A stretch of DNA of 64,000 bases from Tenggerimyces flavus. GTDB taxonomy: Bacteria > Actinomycetota > Actinomycetes > Propionibacteriales > Actinopolymorphaceae. Under the pieces are notes generated by a model. The model ran no database searches and had not been told where the DNA came from. It worked only from the letters and a program-made list of their open reading frames with translations. Location: assembly GCF_016907715.1 (NCBI RefSeq), contig NZ_JAFBCM010000001.1, positions 8,455,423-8,519,422 on the forward strand, in the 5' to 3' direction. A program made the position numbers and the translations under genes. Within the stretch, counting starts at the first letter, position 1. Each line of letters starts with the position of its first letter. Shown here in pieces: positions 25,470-33,512 of this stretch.

Positions 25470-25868
25470 ATGGTCCAGATGAAACTCGAACTCGTACTGC
25501 TTCCGGTCACCGACGTGGACAAGGCGAAGGCCTTCTACGTCGAGCAGGTCGGCTTCGGCGTGGACGTCGACGTCGACCGCGACGGCATGCGGATCGTGCA
25601 GCTCACGCCGCCCGGCTCGGCCTGCTCGATCACGCTCAGCAAGGGCATCCCCGAGATCGACGCGCTGCCGCCGGGCTCGGTGAAGTCCACACACCTGCTC
25701 GTCCTCGACGTCGCCGAAGCTCGCGCCGAGCTGATCTCACGCGGCGTCGACGTCGGCGAGATCGAGGAGCACGACGGCGGCTCGATCAAGTACGCGTACT
25801 TCGCCGATCCCGACGGCAACACCTGGGCACTGCAGGAGATGGCCTGGCGCATGGGCGACGCCTTCTAG
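25470..25868 (+). CDS. VOC-family protein (glyoxalase-like)
   Basis: A 132-residue two-repeat beta-alpha-beta3 protein. It begins MKLELVLLPVTDVDKAKAFYVEQVGF, the standard first VOC module, and ends with KYAYFADPDGNTWALQEM, the second. Such proteins are glyoxalase, dioxygenase or resistance proteins; the exact reaction cannot be told. A metal-site Glu is present near the end (LQE). ATG 25470 is preferred. It is followed after 15 bp by a RibD-like reductase gene with a good AGAGAGGAACTCC ribosome site, probably cotranscribed. Confidence 0.88.
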   Translation: MVQMKLELVLLPVTDVDKAKAFYVEQVGFGVDVDVDRDGMRIVQLTPPGSACSITLSKGIPEIDALPPGSVKSTHLLVLDVAEARAELISRGVDVGEIEEHDGGSIKYAYFADPDGNTWALQEMAWRMGDAF

Positions 25869-25883
25869 AGAGGAACTCCAGAG

Positions 25884-26510
25884 ATGGCACTGGTAGTCAC
25901 CGAGCTGACGATGTCGCTCGACGGTTACATCGCGTACGAGTCCGGTCACGTGGGGCCACTGTTCGACTGGTACGGCAACGGCGACGTCGAGGTGGTCAGC
26001 GGCGACGGCAAACGGACGTTCCACATGTCAGAGGTGAGCGCGGAGCACGTACGCCGCGGCGACAAGGAGACCGGCGCGTACGTGATCGGCCGGAAGCTGT
26101 TCGACTTCACCCAAGGCTGGGGCGGCGTGAGCCCGTCCGGGCCGCACGTGCCGGTCTTCGTGGTCACGCACTCCCAGCCGGACGGCTGGCCGCGCCCGGA
26201 GGCGAACTTCACGATCGTGCTCGACGGCATCGAGAGCGCGATCGCCCAGGCCAGGGAGGCGGCCGGCGAGAAGGTCGTCGGCGTCGCCGGGCCGAATCTC
26301 GTGCAGCAGTGCCTGAATCTCGGGCTGCTCGACGAGGTGCGGATCGACCTCGTACCCGTGATCCTGGGCGGCGGCATCCCGTTCTTCGCGAACCTCAAGG
26401 ACGTCCCGGTCATCCTCGACGGCCCGACGCTCACCGAGGGCACCGGCGTCACGCATTTGCGGTACACCGTCGATTCGACTCGTCGAAGAAGCCCCAAGAG
26501 AACACCGTGA
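25884..26510 (+). CDS. Dihydrofolate reductase / RibD C-terminal family protein
   Basis: A 208-residue reductase-fold protein. It starts MALVVTELTMSLDGYIA, has YVIGRKLFDFTQGWGG, then VVGVAGPNLVQQCLNLGLLDEVRIDLVPVILGGG, the conserved NADPH-binding and core segments of the RibD C-domain/YyaP group. Small standalone members usually have unknown substrates. The native C-terminus seems to end near HLRYTV; the last ~12 residues (Arg/Ser/Lys-rich) and the stop at 26508-26510 are encoded inside a dispersed repeat (26479-26563). That suggests the original stop was replaced. Confidence 0.85.
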   Translation: MALVVTELTMSLDGYIAYESGHVGPLFDWYGNGDVEVVSGDGKRTFHMSEVSAEHVRRGDKETGAYVIGRKLFDFTQGWGGVSPSGPHVPVFVVTHSQPDGWPRPEANFTIVLDGIESAIAQAREAAGEKVVGVAGPNLVQQCLNLGLLDEVRIDLVPVILGGGIPFFANLKDVPVILDGPTLTEGTGVTHLRYTVDSTRRRSPKRTP

Positions 26511-26563
26511 AGCAGTCCACCGGCGGTGGCGTGCGGCGAAACTGAGCGAGCCGGATCGACCAT
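26479..26563 (-). repeat. Dispersed repeat R, copy 1
   Basis: Read on the minus strand it shares two blocks with 52921-53009: about 33 bp beginning CCGGCTCGCTCAGTTTCGCC and about 25 bp ending GCTTCTTCGACGAG, with a variable centre of roughly 20 bp. This copy supplies the stop codon of the RibD-like gene. Confidence 0.85.
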
Positions 26564-26616
26564 GTTTGGTGCGCCGGTAGGTCGGCCTTTGAGGTTGGCG
26601 GGATAGCCTCACGTTC

Positions 26617-27105
26617 GTGGACACGTTGTTCGCGCCGCCTGGAGAACGCTGGCAAGCGGTGTCGCCGAAGCTGCGTACGTTGCGCCGTCTGCTGCTGGTC
26701 TCGTGGCTTGGCGTGCTCGGGCTCGCCAGCTCGATCGTGCTGATCGTGCTGGTCGCGTGGTGGATCGGCGTGCTGCTGCTGGTCGTGGTCGGCGCCGTAC
26801 TCCTCTGGGGCTGGTGGCTCATCGGCCGGAACTGGCAGTCGTGGGGCTACGCCGAACGCGAGGACGACCTGCTCGTCACGCACGGCGTGATGTTCAAGAC
26901 GCTGGTGGTCGTTCCGTACGGCCGCATGCAGTTCGTCGACGTGACCGCGGGGCCGTTGGACCGCAAGTTCGGCATCGCGAAGCTGCAGCTGCACACGGCG
27001 ACACCGGCGAGCGACGCGGAGATCCCCGGGCTGACGCCCGAGGAAGCCGCGCAGCTTCGCGACCGGCTCGCGGCGCTCGGAGAGGCCAGGGCGGCCGGCC
27101 TGTGA
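26617..27105 (+). CDS. Bacterial PH-domain membrane protein (YdbS-like)
   Basis: A 162-residue protein with two adjacent membrane helices (VSWLGVLGLASSIVLIVLVAW and GVLLLVVVGAVLLWGWWLIG) followed by one bacterial pleckstrin-homology (bPH_2) domain, recognisable from YAEREDDLLVTHGVMFKTLVVVPYGRMQFVDVTAGPLDRKFGI. GTG 26617 is the start. Its stop overlaps the start of the next gene, a larger bPH_2 protein, and this YdbS-YdbT type pairing is common in Gram-positive bacteria. The role is probably in the envelope; in Bacillus the pair is linked to resistance against a leaderless antimicrobial peptide. That link is family knowledge, not shown here. Confidence 0.87.
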   Translation: MDTLFAPPGERWQAVSPKLRTLRRLLLVSWLGVLGLASSIVLIVLVAWWIGVLLLVVVGAVLLWGWWLIGRNWQSWGYAEREDDLLVTHGVMFKTLVVVPYGRMQFVDVTAGPLDRKFGIAKLQLHTATPASDAEIPGLTPEEAAQLRDRLAALGEARAAGL

Positions 27106-28544
27106 CCGAGTCCCCCGAAACCGCGCCGGCCCAGATGCGGGAGGACCTCTCCGTCGCGCCGGACGCCGACCTGACCGCCGCGGTCACCGAGCTGCGCCGG
27201 CTGCATCCGGCAACGCCGTTGCTGCGGGGCTGGAAGTTCTTCGCGGTCGCGGTGGCGGTGCTCGGGCAGGAAGCGGTCCGGAACCTCAACTTCAAGCTCT
27301 TCCTGCTGCAGCTCGGCGGGGCGTTGGTCATCGGCCTCGTGCTCGGGTTGTTCTCGTGGTGGTTCACGAAGTACCGCATCGACGGGGAGAACCTGAACGT
27401 CGAGAGCGGCTTCCTGTTCCGCCGGTCGCGGCGGATCCGGATCGACCGGCTGCAGGCGGTCGACATCGTCCGGCCGGTGCTGGCACGCATGTTGGGGTTG
27501 GCGGAGCTGCGCCTGGAGGTCGCGGGCGGTGGCCGTACGGAGGCGCCGCTGGCGTACCTGACCGAGCCGGACGCGCACCGGCTGCGGGCGGAGCTGCTCG
27601 CCCGGGCAGCCGGGTTGGACGCGTCGACGCCGGAGGCTCCGGAGTCGCAGCTGGTGACCGTACCGCCCGGGCCGTTGCTGGCCTCGACGCTGCTGTCGGC
27701 GCCGTTTCTCGTTGCCTCGTTGGGCATTGTCGCCGTGTTGGTCTTCTCCCTGATCATGCAGGAGATCGTGGGCTTCGCGTTCCTGATCCCGTGGGTATTG
27801 GGCGGGATCGGCGTGATCTGGCGGCAGTTCGTGTCGGAGTACGGGTTTACGGTGTCGGAGTCGCCGGACGGGCTGCGGATCCGTAAGGGCTTGCTCGACA
27901 CCCGTTCGCAGACGGTGCCGCCGGGTCGCGTGCAGGGTGTGGAGATCGAGCAGCAGCTGTTGTGGCGGACGAAGGGCTGGGTGAAGCTGTCCGTCGACGT
28001 GGCCGGGTACGGCGGCGGTACGGGTGAGGAGTCGTCGAACGCCTCGACGCTGTTGCCCGTCGCGCCCTGGCCGGTCGCGCGCTCTTTGCTGCAGCGGATC
28101 CTGCCCGGCGTGGACGTGGACGCGATCCCGCGTACGGTCGCGCCGCGGTCTGCCCGGTGGCTGCGGCCGATCGGGTGGCGCAACCTCAAGCACGGGTACG
28201 ACGAGGCGGTCTTCGTCACCGACGCGGGCTGGCTGACGCGGCGTACGGCCGTCGTACCGCACCCGAAGATGCAGAGCGTGCGGATCAAGCAGGGGCCACT
28301 CCAGCGCCGGCTCGGGTTGGCGAACGTGCATGTGGACACGCCTGTCGGCCCGGTGAACGCGGTCGCGCTGCACCGGGACGCCTCTCTTGCGCGGGAGCTG
28401 GCGCAGGGACAGGCTGAGCGGTCGCGGCACGCGCGCCGGTCCGCTGGGCCGGAGCGCTGGATGCAGTCCGCGCCGCCTGCTGACTCTGCTGCCGACTCTG
28501 CTGACTCGCCTGCCGAGAAGGACTCAGCCCAGCTCGACGGGTAG
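27102..28544 (+). CDS. Bacterial PH-domain membrane protein (YdbT-like)
   Basis: A 480-residue partner of the preceding gene. It has hydrophobic pairs near residues 40-85 and 195-235, and three bPH_2 domains. The first begins KYRIDGENLNVESGFLFRRSRRIRIDRLQ, the second EYGFTVSESPDGLRIRKGLLDTRSQTVP, and the third VFVTDAGWLTRRTAVVPHPKMQSVR. The C-terminal tail is a low-complexity Ala/Asp/Ser stretch. Start and upstream stop overlap (GTGA). It converges on, and overlaps by 21 bp, the methyltransferase gene. Confidence 0.87.
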   Translation: MTESPETAPAQMREDLSVAPDADLTAAVTELRRLHPATPLLRGWKFFAVAVAVLGQEAVRNLNFKLFLLQLGGALVIGLVLGLFSWWFTKYRIDGENLNVESGFLFRRSRRIRIDRLQAVDIVRPVLARMLGLAELRLEVAGGGRTEAPLAYLTEPDAHRLRAELLARAAGLDASTPEAPESQLVTVPPGPLLASTLLSAPFLVASLGIVAVLVFSLIMQEIVGFAFLIPWVLGGIGVIWRQFVSEYGFTVSESPDGLRIRKGLLDTRSQTVPPGRVQGVEIEQQLLWRTKGWVKLSVDVAGYGGGTGEESSNASTLLPVAPWPVARSLLQRILPGVDVDAIPRTVAPRSARWLRPIGWRNLKHGYDEAVFVTDAGWLTRRTAVVPHPKMQSVRIKQGPLQRRLGLANVHVDTPVGPVNAVALHRDASLARELAQGQAERSRHARRSAGPERWMQSAPPADSAADSADSPAEKDSAQLDG

Positions 28545-29453
28545 CTCGATCCCCTTCGCCTGGACTAGCCAGGAGAAGCCGCCGAGCCCGTTCGGGTCCA
28601 GCAGCGTGCCGACCTCGCCCGCTCTCGCCAGCGCCTTCAGGTAGGCGGCCGGGTCTGCCGTCGCCAGCTCCAGCGGCGGGCGCCCGCCGTCGAGGCCGAG
28701 GGCGGTGAGCGCCTCGCGTTGGGTGGTGAGCAGCGTCCTCGTCGCCCCTGCCCGTACGCCTGCCGCCGCGACCGCGTCCATCGCGACCCAGGCCGTGAGG
28801 TCGCACGAACCGTCCGGCACCGGCGACACCATCCGCCCATCGCGGTAGGCGGCGAGCGTCGGCTCCTTTGGGCGCGCCGCACGGACGTGCCCGTAGTCGA
28901 TCGCCACCGCGACGCCGCGCTCGAGCCGCCCGACCACCGACTCCCACGCCTCGTCGCGGGGGTGGCCGACCTCGACACCGCCCCACTCCGCCAACCAGAC
29001 GTTATCCCGGAGCGAGGGTTCGGCGCCGGGACGTTCCACACCCCTGTGGGAAACCTCGACGAGGCGGCCGTTTTCCACAACGTCGAGCGGAACGTTGTCC
29101 AGCCACTCGTTCGCGACGACCATGGCTTGTATCGCTGTGGGCATGGTCGGGACCCACTCGATCCGTTCCGACAGCTCCAGCGGTCGTTCTCGGATCTCCA
29201 CCGCGACGAGAGTGAGCTCAGAGTCCAACGCGGCAAGGGATTCCAGCAGCTCGCCGCGGCCGGCGCCGAGGTCGACGATCGTCCGAAGCCCGGTGAGCCG
29301 CGCGAGCTGGAGTACGCCACGAGCGAACGCGCTCGAGATATGCACAGACGTGCGGAAGTGATCGACCGGAGCCGCCGTGCGGTAGAAGCCGGCCGGCCCG
29401 TACAGCGCGTCCGTCATCGCCTCACGCCAGGTCCGCCAGCTCACCACGCGCAC
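28524..29453 (-). CDS. SAM-dependent methyltransferase (MidA/NDUFAF7-like)
   Basis: A 309-residue class I methyltransferase of the DUF185/SAM-MT_28 type. It opens WRTWREAMTDALYGPAGFY, then HFRTSVHIS, motif I IVDLGAGRGELLESL and VVANEWLDNVPLDV, the family's NExLD motif. In mitochondria the homologue NDUFAF7 methylates an arginine of complex I subunit NDUFS2 (the NuoD homologue). In bacteria the target is not established. A lone nuoD lies 6 kb to the right in this window. The GTG at 29453 keeps the conserved WRxA leader. Confidence 0.82.
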   Translation of the reverse strand: MRVVSWRTWREAMTDALYGPAGFYRTAAPVDHFRTSVHISSAFARGVLQLARLTGLRTIVDLGAGRGELLESLAALDSELTLVAVEIRERPLELSERIEWVPTMPTAIQAMVVANEWLDNVPLDVVENGRLVEVSHRGVERPGAEPSLRDNVWLAEWGGVEVGHPRDEAWESVVGRLERGVAVAIDYGHVRAARPKEPTLAAYRDGRMVSPVPDGSCDLTAWVAMDAVAAAGVRAGATRTLLTTQREALTALGLDGGRPPLELATADPAAYLKALARAGEVGTLLDPNGLGGFSWLVQAKGIELPVELG

Positions 29454-29554
29454 TGTATTGCGCTAACTAGATTGCGCGAAGTCGATCATGAGGCTGCTCT
29501 GCCGCACCCGGCCGACGACGTCCACATTCGCTGAGGGATCGGGCTTCGCGCCAT

Positions 29555-29570
29555 AGATATCGTGATATCT
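29555..29570. promoter_or_regulatory. Perfect palindrome upstream of the RHH gene (operator)
   Basis: AGATATC-GT-GATATCT, 7-bp perfect arms with a 2-bp centre, 8 bp before the RHH start. It is very AT-rich against the local background. RHH antitoxins typically bind such palindromes over their own promoter, so this is the expected autoregulatory operator. Confidence 0.7.
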
Positions 29571-29578
29571 TGCTAGCC

Positions 29579-29809
29579 ATGAGCAAGGGAAGCGGAACGA
29601 AGAACATGCTGCTGCGACTCGACCCGGAGCTCGCCGAACGCCTACAGACCGTCGCCGACGTCGAGGGCCGAACGGTCTCCGACGTAGCCCGCGAAGCGAT
29701 CGCCCGCTTGGTCGAGGAACGCCGTAACGACACGTCGTTCGCCGAGCTCCTGGACCAGAACCTTGCCCGCCATGAGGAATCACTACGCAAGCTCCGGGAG
29801 GACGACTGA
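29579..29809 (+). CDS. Ribbon-helix-helix (CopG/ParD-like) protein, putative antitoxin
   Basis: A 76-residue protein. KNMLLRLDPELAERLQTVADVEGRTVSDVAREAIARLVEERR is a clear RHH module (beta strand MLLRLD, helix A, turn, helix B), followed by a charged C-terminal tail (FAELLDQNLARHEESLRKLREDD) of the type that wraps a partner toxin. The stop TGA and the next ATG overlap as TGATG at 29807-29811, so the two are translationally coupled. A perfect palindrome covers its promoter region. By architecture this is the antitoxin and repressor of a two-gene module. No ribosome-binding site is evident, so it may be leaderless. Confidence 0.85.
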   Translation: MSKGSGTKNMLLRLDPELAERLQTVADVEGRTVSDVAREAIARLVEERRNDTSFAELLDQNLARHEESLRKLREDD

Positions 29810-30882
29810 TGCGGGCCCTCGACCTGGCCGATCTGCTCGCGATCGCCGCGCGGATCCTCGACCGCGGCTCGACGCAGATCGTCGAGGAGACCGACCTCGA
29901 GCTGCTCGCGATCACGGCGGCGGACGCGCGGTCCGCGTCCGAGTCCGGCGAGCTCTCGTTCCCCGCCGCGGTCCTGCTCCATGGCCTGGTCACGCACCGC
30001 CCGTTTCGCCGGCTCAACCGGCGGATCGCGGTCGCGGCGACCGTCCAGTTCGTGTCACTCAACGGCGGCCGCTTCGAGCTGGAGCCGGTCGAGCACCTGA
30101 ACGCCGTTCTCGATCTGTCCCGGCTCGACAAGGTGATCGGTCTGCTCCGCCACCGCGTCCGCAACCGCCCCACAGGGCCTGGTCCGGCCCCGCCTCCGAT
30201 CGAAGGGACGTCAGGGAAGATGTTCGAGCGGTTCACCGACCGAGCGAGGCGCGTTGTCGTCCTCGCGCAGGAAGAGGCCAGAGACCTCAACCACAATTAC
30301 ATCGGCACCGAGCACGTCCTGCTCGGCCTCGTCCATGAGGGCGACGGCGTCGCCGCGAAGGTGTTGGAGGCGCTGGGCATCCAACGCGAGGCCATCCGTA
30401 CGGTCGTCCTGGAGACCATCGGGGAGGGATCGCACGCGCCGTCCGGGCACATCCCGTTCACGCCGCGGGCCAAGCGGGTGATGGAGCTGGCGCTGCGCGA
30501 GGCACTGCAGTTCAGCCACAACTACATCGGCACCGAGCATCTGCTGCTGGGCCTGGTGCGCGAGGGCGAGGGGGTGGCGGCGCAGGCACTCGTCAAGCTC
30601 GGCGCGGAGCTGGACACGGTGCGTACGAAGGTGCTCGAGCACCTGAAGGGCTACCAGAGCGACGCGCCGCTGACGTCTCTTCCGTCCGACGCGCCGCTGC
30701 GCAGCCGGCGGGTGGAGCTGCACGACGAGCTCGACGCGCTCCTGGAGGAGAACTCTCGGCTGCGGGCGGAGAACCGCCGCCTGCGCCGGCGGCTGGAGCG
30801 CGAGGGGTTCTCGCTCGAGGAGTTGTTCCGCGACGACGACTGGCCGGACGAGGGCGGTCTGGCGCCGGCATCTTCTGGCTGA
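29809..30882 (+). CDS. Doc/Fic-like domain fused to ClpN double repeat, putative toxin
   Basis: A 357-residue fusion. Residues 1-~120 look like a Doc/Fic fold: helices leading to LHGLVTHRPFRRLNRRIAVA, then FVSLNGGRFE. Aligned on Asn70, Phe66 and Arg72 of the HxFx(D/E)(A/G)NxR loop are kept. The catalytic His position is Arg64 (a His lies at 63) and the acidic position is Arg68, so AMP-transfer activity is doubtful. After a Pro-rich linker come two Clp N-terminal repeats (MFERFTDRARRVVVLAQEEA from 138, and FTPRAKRVMELALREA from about 211), each with YIGTEHxLLGL. A basic coiled coil and acidic tail close the protein. No AAA+ module is present. It overlaps the RHH gene start-to-stop. Confidence 0.75.
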   Translation: MRALDLADLLAIAARILDRGSTQIVEETDLELLAITAADARSASESGELSFPAAVLLHGLVTHRPFRRLNRRIAVAATVQFVSLNGGRFELEPVEHLNAVLDLSRLDKVIGLLRHRVRNRPTGPGPAPPPIEGTSGKMFERFTDRARRVVVLAQEEARDLNHNYIGTEHVLLGLVHEGDGVAAKVLEALGIQREAIRTVVLETIGEGSHAPSGHIPFTPRAKRVMELALREALQFSHNYIGTEHLLLGLVREGEGVAAQALVKLGAELDTVRTKVLEHLKGYQSDAPLTSLPSDAPLRSRRVELHDELDALLEENSRLRAENRRLRRRLEREGFSLEELFRDDDWPDEGGLAPASSG

Positions 30883-30942
30883 CGGCGCGTCATCCCTGCG
30901 ACGGACGTTCGGCCAGGTCAGGCACCGTACGCTCGGATTGTT

Positions 30943-32121
30943 GTGCGTGAGCATCCGATCTACGACTGGCTGCGCCGGCGTCCGTACGTGCTGGACGTCG
31001 GCATTGCCGGCGCGCTCGCGCTCTGGGGTTTCGGCATCGGGAGCGTGCTGGGCTCGTTCCTGGTCGGAGTGGGGTTCATCGGGCTCTTCTCGATCCCGCT
31101 GATCTTCCGCCGCACGTACCCGATCGCGTCGTTCACCGCGATCTCGCTCGCCTGCGCGGTGCAGCTGATCGTGGTCGACACGTGGATCCCGCTGGACGTC
31201 GGGTTCCTGCTGTCGCTGTACGCGGTGAGCGCGTACGCCACGAAGCAGTGGGCGCGGATCGGGGCGCTGGTGGTCGGCGGGCTCGGCGCGATCCTCGGGT
31301 CGATCGACTGGCTCGGGACCACGGGGTCGTTCCTGTTCAGCGTCGGCATCATGGGCGCGCTGGTCGCGTTCAGCTGGACGCTCGGCGACCTGCTGCGGAC
31401 CCGGCGGGCGTACGTGGGTGAGCTGGAGGAACGCGCGCGCCGGCTGGAGATCGAGCGCGACCAGCAGGCGCAGATCGCGCGGGCGGCGGAGCGGGCGCGG
31501 ATCGCGCGCGAGCTACACGACGTGGTGGCGCACTCGTTGTCGGTGGTGATCGCCCAGGCGGACGGCGGCCTGTACGCCGGCTCGTCGGACCCGGGGGCGG
31601 CGCGCGAGTCGCTGGCGACGATCGGCGCGACCGGGCGGCAGGCGTTGACGGAGATGCGCCGGCTGCTGGGCGTACTGCGAAACGACGGCGACAGCACGGT
31701 GTTGGCACCGCAGCCGAGCCTTGGTCAGGTCGAGGAGCTGGTCGGCAACCTGCGCGGCGGTGGACTGGCGGTGTCGCTGGAGATCACCGGCACCCCACGC
31801 CCGTTGCCGAGTGGCGCGGAGCTCGCGGCGTACCGGATCGTCCAAGAGGCGTTGACGAACACGCTGAAGCACGCCGGCCCGGGAGCGAAGGCGTTTGTGA
31901 CGCTCGCGTACGAGCCGGCCCTGCTCCGCGTGTCGGTCCGCGACGACGGCCGCGGCGCGGCGGCTGCGAACGACGGGCGCGGACAAGGCATCCTCGGGAT
32001 GCGCGAACGTGTCGCGCTGTACAACGGAACGTTCACCGCCGGCCCCCGCGCGGGCGGCGGGTTCCAAGTCGTGGCCGAGCTGTCATTGCTGTCGTTGCCA
32101 GCTGGAGGAGAGAAGTCGTGA
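30943..32121 (+). CDS. NarL-type sensor histidine kinase
   Basis: A 392-residue membrane kinase. Four or five membrane helices occupy residues 15-145 with no large extracellular domain (IAGALALWGFGIGSVLGSF, then LVGVGFIGLFSIPLIF and others). A coiled linker (ELEERARRLEIERDQQAQIARAAERARIA) leads to the HisKA_3 box RELHDVVAHSLSVVIAQADGG (phospho-accepting His). The HATPase region has YRIVQEALTNTLKHAG (N box) and VRDDGRGAAAANDGRGQGILGMRER (G boxes). It pairs with the overlapping response regulator at 32118 (GTGA overlap). The signal is unknown; this compact arrangement often senses membrane stress. Confidence 0.93.
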   Translation: MREHPIYDWLRRRPYVLDVGIAGALALWGFGIGSVLGSFLVGVGFIGLFSIPLIFRRTYPIASFTAISLACAVQLIVVDTWIPLDVGFLLSLYAVSAYATKQWARIGALVVGGLGAILGSIDWLGTTGSFLFSVGIMGALVAFSWTLGDLLRTRRAYVGELEERARRLEIERDQQAQIARAAERARIARELHDVVAHSLSVVIAQADGGLYAGSSDPGAARESLATIGATGRQALTEMRRLLGVLRNDGDSTVLAPQPSLGQVEELVGNLRGGGLAVSLEITGTPRPLPSGAELAAYRIVQEALTNTLKHAGPGAKAFVTLAYEPALLRVSVRDDGRGAAAANDGRGQGILGMRERVALYNGTFTAGPRAGGGFQVVAELSLLSLPAGGEKS

Positions 32122-32783
32122 CCATCCGGGTGTTCCTGGTCGACGACCAGGTGCTGGTCCGCGCCGGTTTCCGGATGGTGGTGAACTCCCAAGAAGACAT
32201 GACCGTCGTCGGCGAAGCCGGCGACGGCGGCGAGGCGATCGAGAAACTGCTGGCAACGCGGGCGGACGTCGTCCTGATGGACGTCCGCATGCCCCGCATG
32301 GACGGCGTAGAAGCCACCCGCCACGTCCGAACATTGCCCGACCCCACCCCCCGCGTCGTGGTGCTGACGACGTTCGACCTGGACGAGTACGTCTTCTCAG
32401 CCATCAAAGCCGGGGCCTCGGGCTTCCTGCTGAAGGACGCCCCACCGGAGAACCTGCTGTCAGCGATCCGCTCAGTGCACTCTGGGGATTCCGTCGTAGC
32501 TCCCTCGACGACGAAGCGCTTACTGGAGCGCTTCTCCCCCTTCCTCCCGGACCAGCAACCCGCGGTTGACGACCGCATCGGCTCCCTGACCGACCGCGAA
32601 CGCGAAGTCCTCCTGGAAGTGGCAAGAGGCCTGTCCAACTCGGAGATAGCGGCGAAGCTCTACCTCTCCGAAGCCACAGTCAAAACCCACGTCGGCCGCA
32701 TCCTCGCCAAACTGTCGCTGCGAGACCGAGTCCAACTCGTCGTCTTCGCCTACGAAACAGGCCTAGTCCGACCCGGGACCTAA
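32118..32783 (+). CDS. NarL/LuxR-family response regulator
   Basis: A 221-residue regulator. The receiver domain has VFLVDDQ (acidic pocket), DVVLMDVRMPRMDG (phospho-acceptor Asp) and VVVLTTFD with Lys in GFLLKDAPP. The C-terminal GerE HTH reads LTDREREVLLEVARGLSNSEIAAKLYLSEATVKTHVGRIL. It is the cognate partner of the kinase encoded immediately upstream, with which its start overlaps. Its last 21 bp overlap the convergent immunity-like gene at 32763. Confidence 0.94.
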   Translation: MTIRVFLVDDQVLVRAGFRMVVNSQEDMTVVGEAGDGGEAIEKLLATRADVVLMDVRMPRMDGVEATRHVRTLPDPTPRVVVLTTFDLDEYVFSAIKAGASGFLLKDAPPENLLSAIRSVHSGDSVVAPSTTKRLLERFSPFLPDQQPAVDDRIGSLTDREREVLLEVARGLSNSEIAAKLYLSEATVKTHVGRILAKLSLRDRVQLVVFAYETGLVRPGT

Positions 32784-33104
32784 ATCTCTCGTCGGCAACG
32801 GCTTGCCGGGAAAGATCTCGGTCCACACACGCGTCACGAAAGCCTCGTCACTGCCATCGTCGTATTCGGCAGCCTTGAAGAGCGCGTCCTCCGCAAGACC
32901 CTCAGCGTCCCCCACGATCACACGCTCGAGTTCCACCAGAAACTGCTTCGTGTCCGGATGCTGCTCGTCCTCTGGCAGGTTGCATGCATAGACGAGCGAC
33001 CTCATGCCGCTGTAGTAGACCTCAGGATGCAAGTAGGTGCCGCAATAGCTCAACAACGTGCCGAATGGCCTATCCCTGTCACGCACCCAGACGTCACTGC
33101 TCAC
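32763..33104 (-). CDS. Immunity-like protein, paralogue A (CdiI-like)
   Basis: A 113-residue cytoplasmic protein with the pattern WVRDRDRPFGTLLSYCGTYLHPEVYY, then QFLVELERVIVGDAEGL, ALFKAAEYDDGSDEAF and FPGKPLPTR. Three close paralogues follow one another upstream (33094-34146), the one nearest the toxin-like gene being intact. The length, tandem repetition, and an alpha-helical body with a final (cyy/aqy)-D-G-S-x-x-F-hxxxW segment resemble contact-dependent inhibition immunity proteins (CdiI_2 type); this is a pattern judgement. The GTG start follows GGAGGAAC. Intact; it is the last gene of the array. Confidence 0.6.
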   Translation of the reverse strand: MSSDVWVRDRDRPFGTLLSYCGTYLHPEVYYSGMRSLVYACNLPEDEQHPDTKQFLVELERVIVGDAEGLAEDALFKAAEYDDGSDEAFVTRVWTEIFPGKPLPTRDLGPGSD

Positions 33105-33455
33105 GTTCCTCCTCTTCCACTCCTGAGGCAGCTAGACCCCTTGTAGGCAACGGCTCGCCAGGAAACAGGTCGGTCCACAGCCGCCGGACGAAAGCCTCCT
33201 CGCTCCCGTCCTCGTAGTAACAGGCCTTGAAAAAGCGCCCCGTCGGGCAACTCCTCGCGATCCCCCACAACGACCAGCCGCAGCTCTGCCTTGAACCGGC
33301 GCGTGTGCTCATCCGTCTCGGACTCGGACCTGCTCGTCAGAGACCTCAGCTCGCTCCATGAGTCGTCGTCCAGGATCTCTGGATGGAGAAACTTCCCGAG
33401 GTAGCTCAACAACGTCCCGAATGGCTTCTCCGGATGCCTCACCCACACTGCTCAC
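33094..33455 (-). pseudogene. Immunity-like paralogue B, frameshifted
   Basis: A second copy of the same family (EKPFGTLLSYLGKFLHPE and RRFKAELRLVVVGDREELPDGALF) is broken at a run of five A at 33230-33234 (T5 on the coding strand). The intact copies fit four. After the break the family C-terminus (ACYYEDGSEEAFVRRLW, FPGEPLPTR) continues in another frame to 33094. Near the start, the GTG with the usual spacing to GGAGG (33455) is out of frame with the body because about 5 bp are missing compared with copy A. The open frame begins at a second GTG, 33448. Two lesions argue for a real pseudogene; the homopolymer alone could be a sequencing error. Confidence 0.7.
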
Positions 33456-33512
33456 GACACAACCTCCGTCCTGTCTTCTTCGCCGAAAGACCGGCCTCGC
33501 CCGAGCAGGCGA

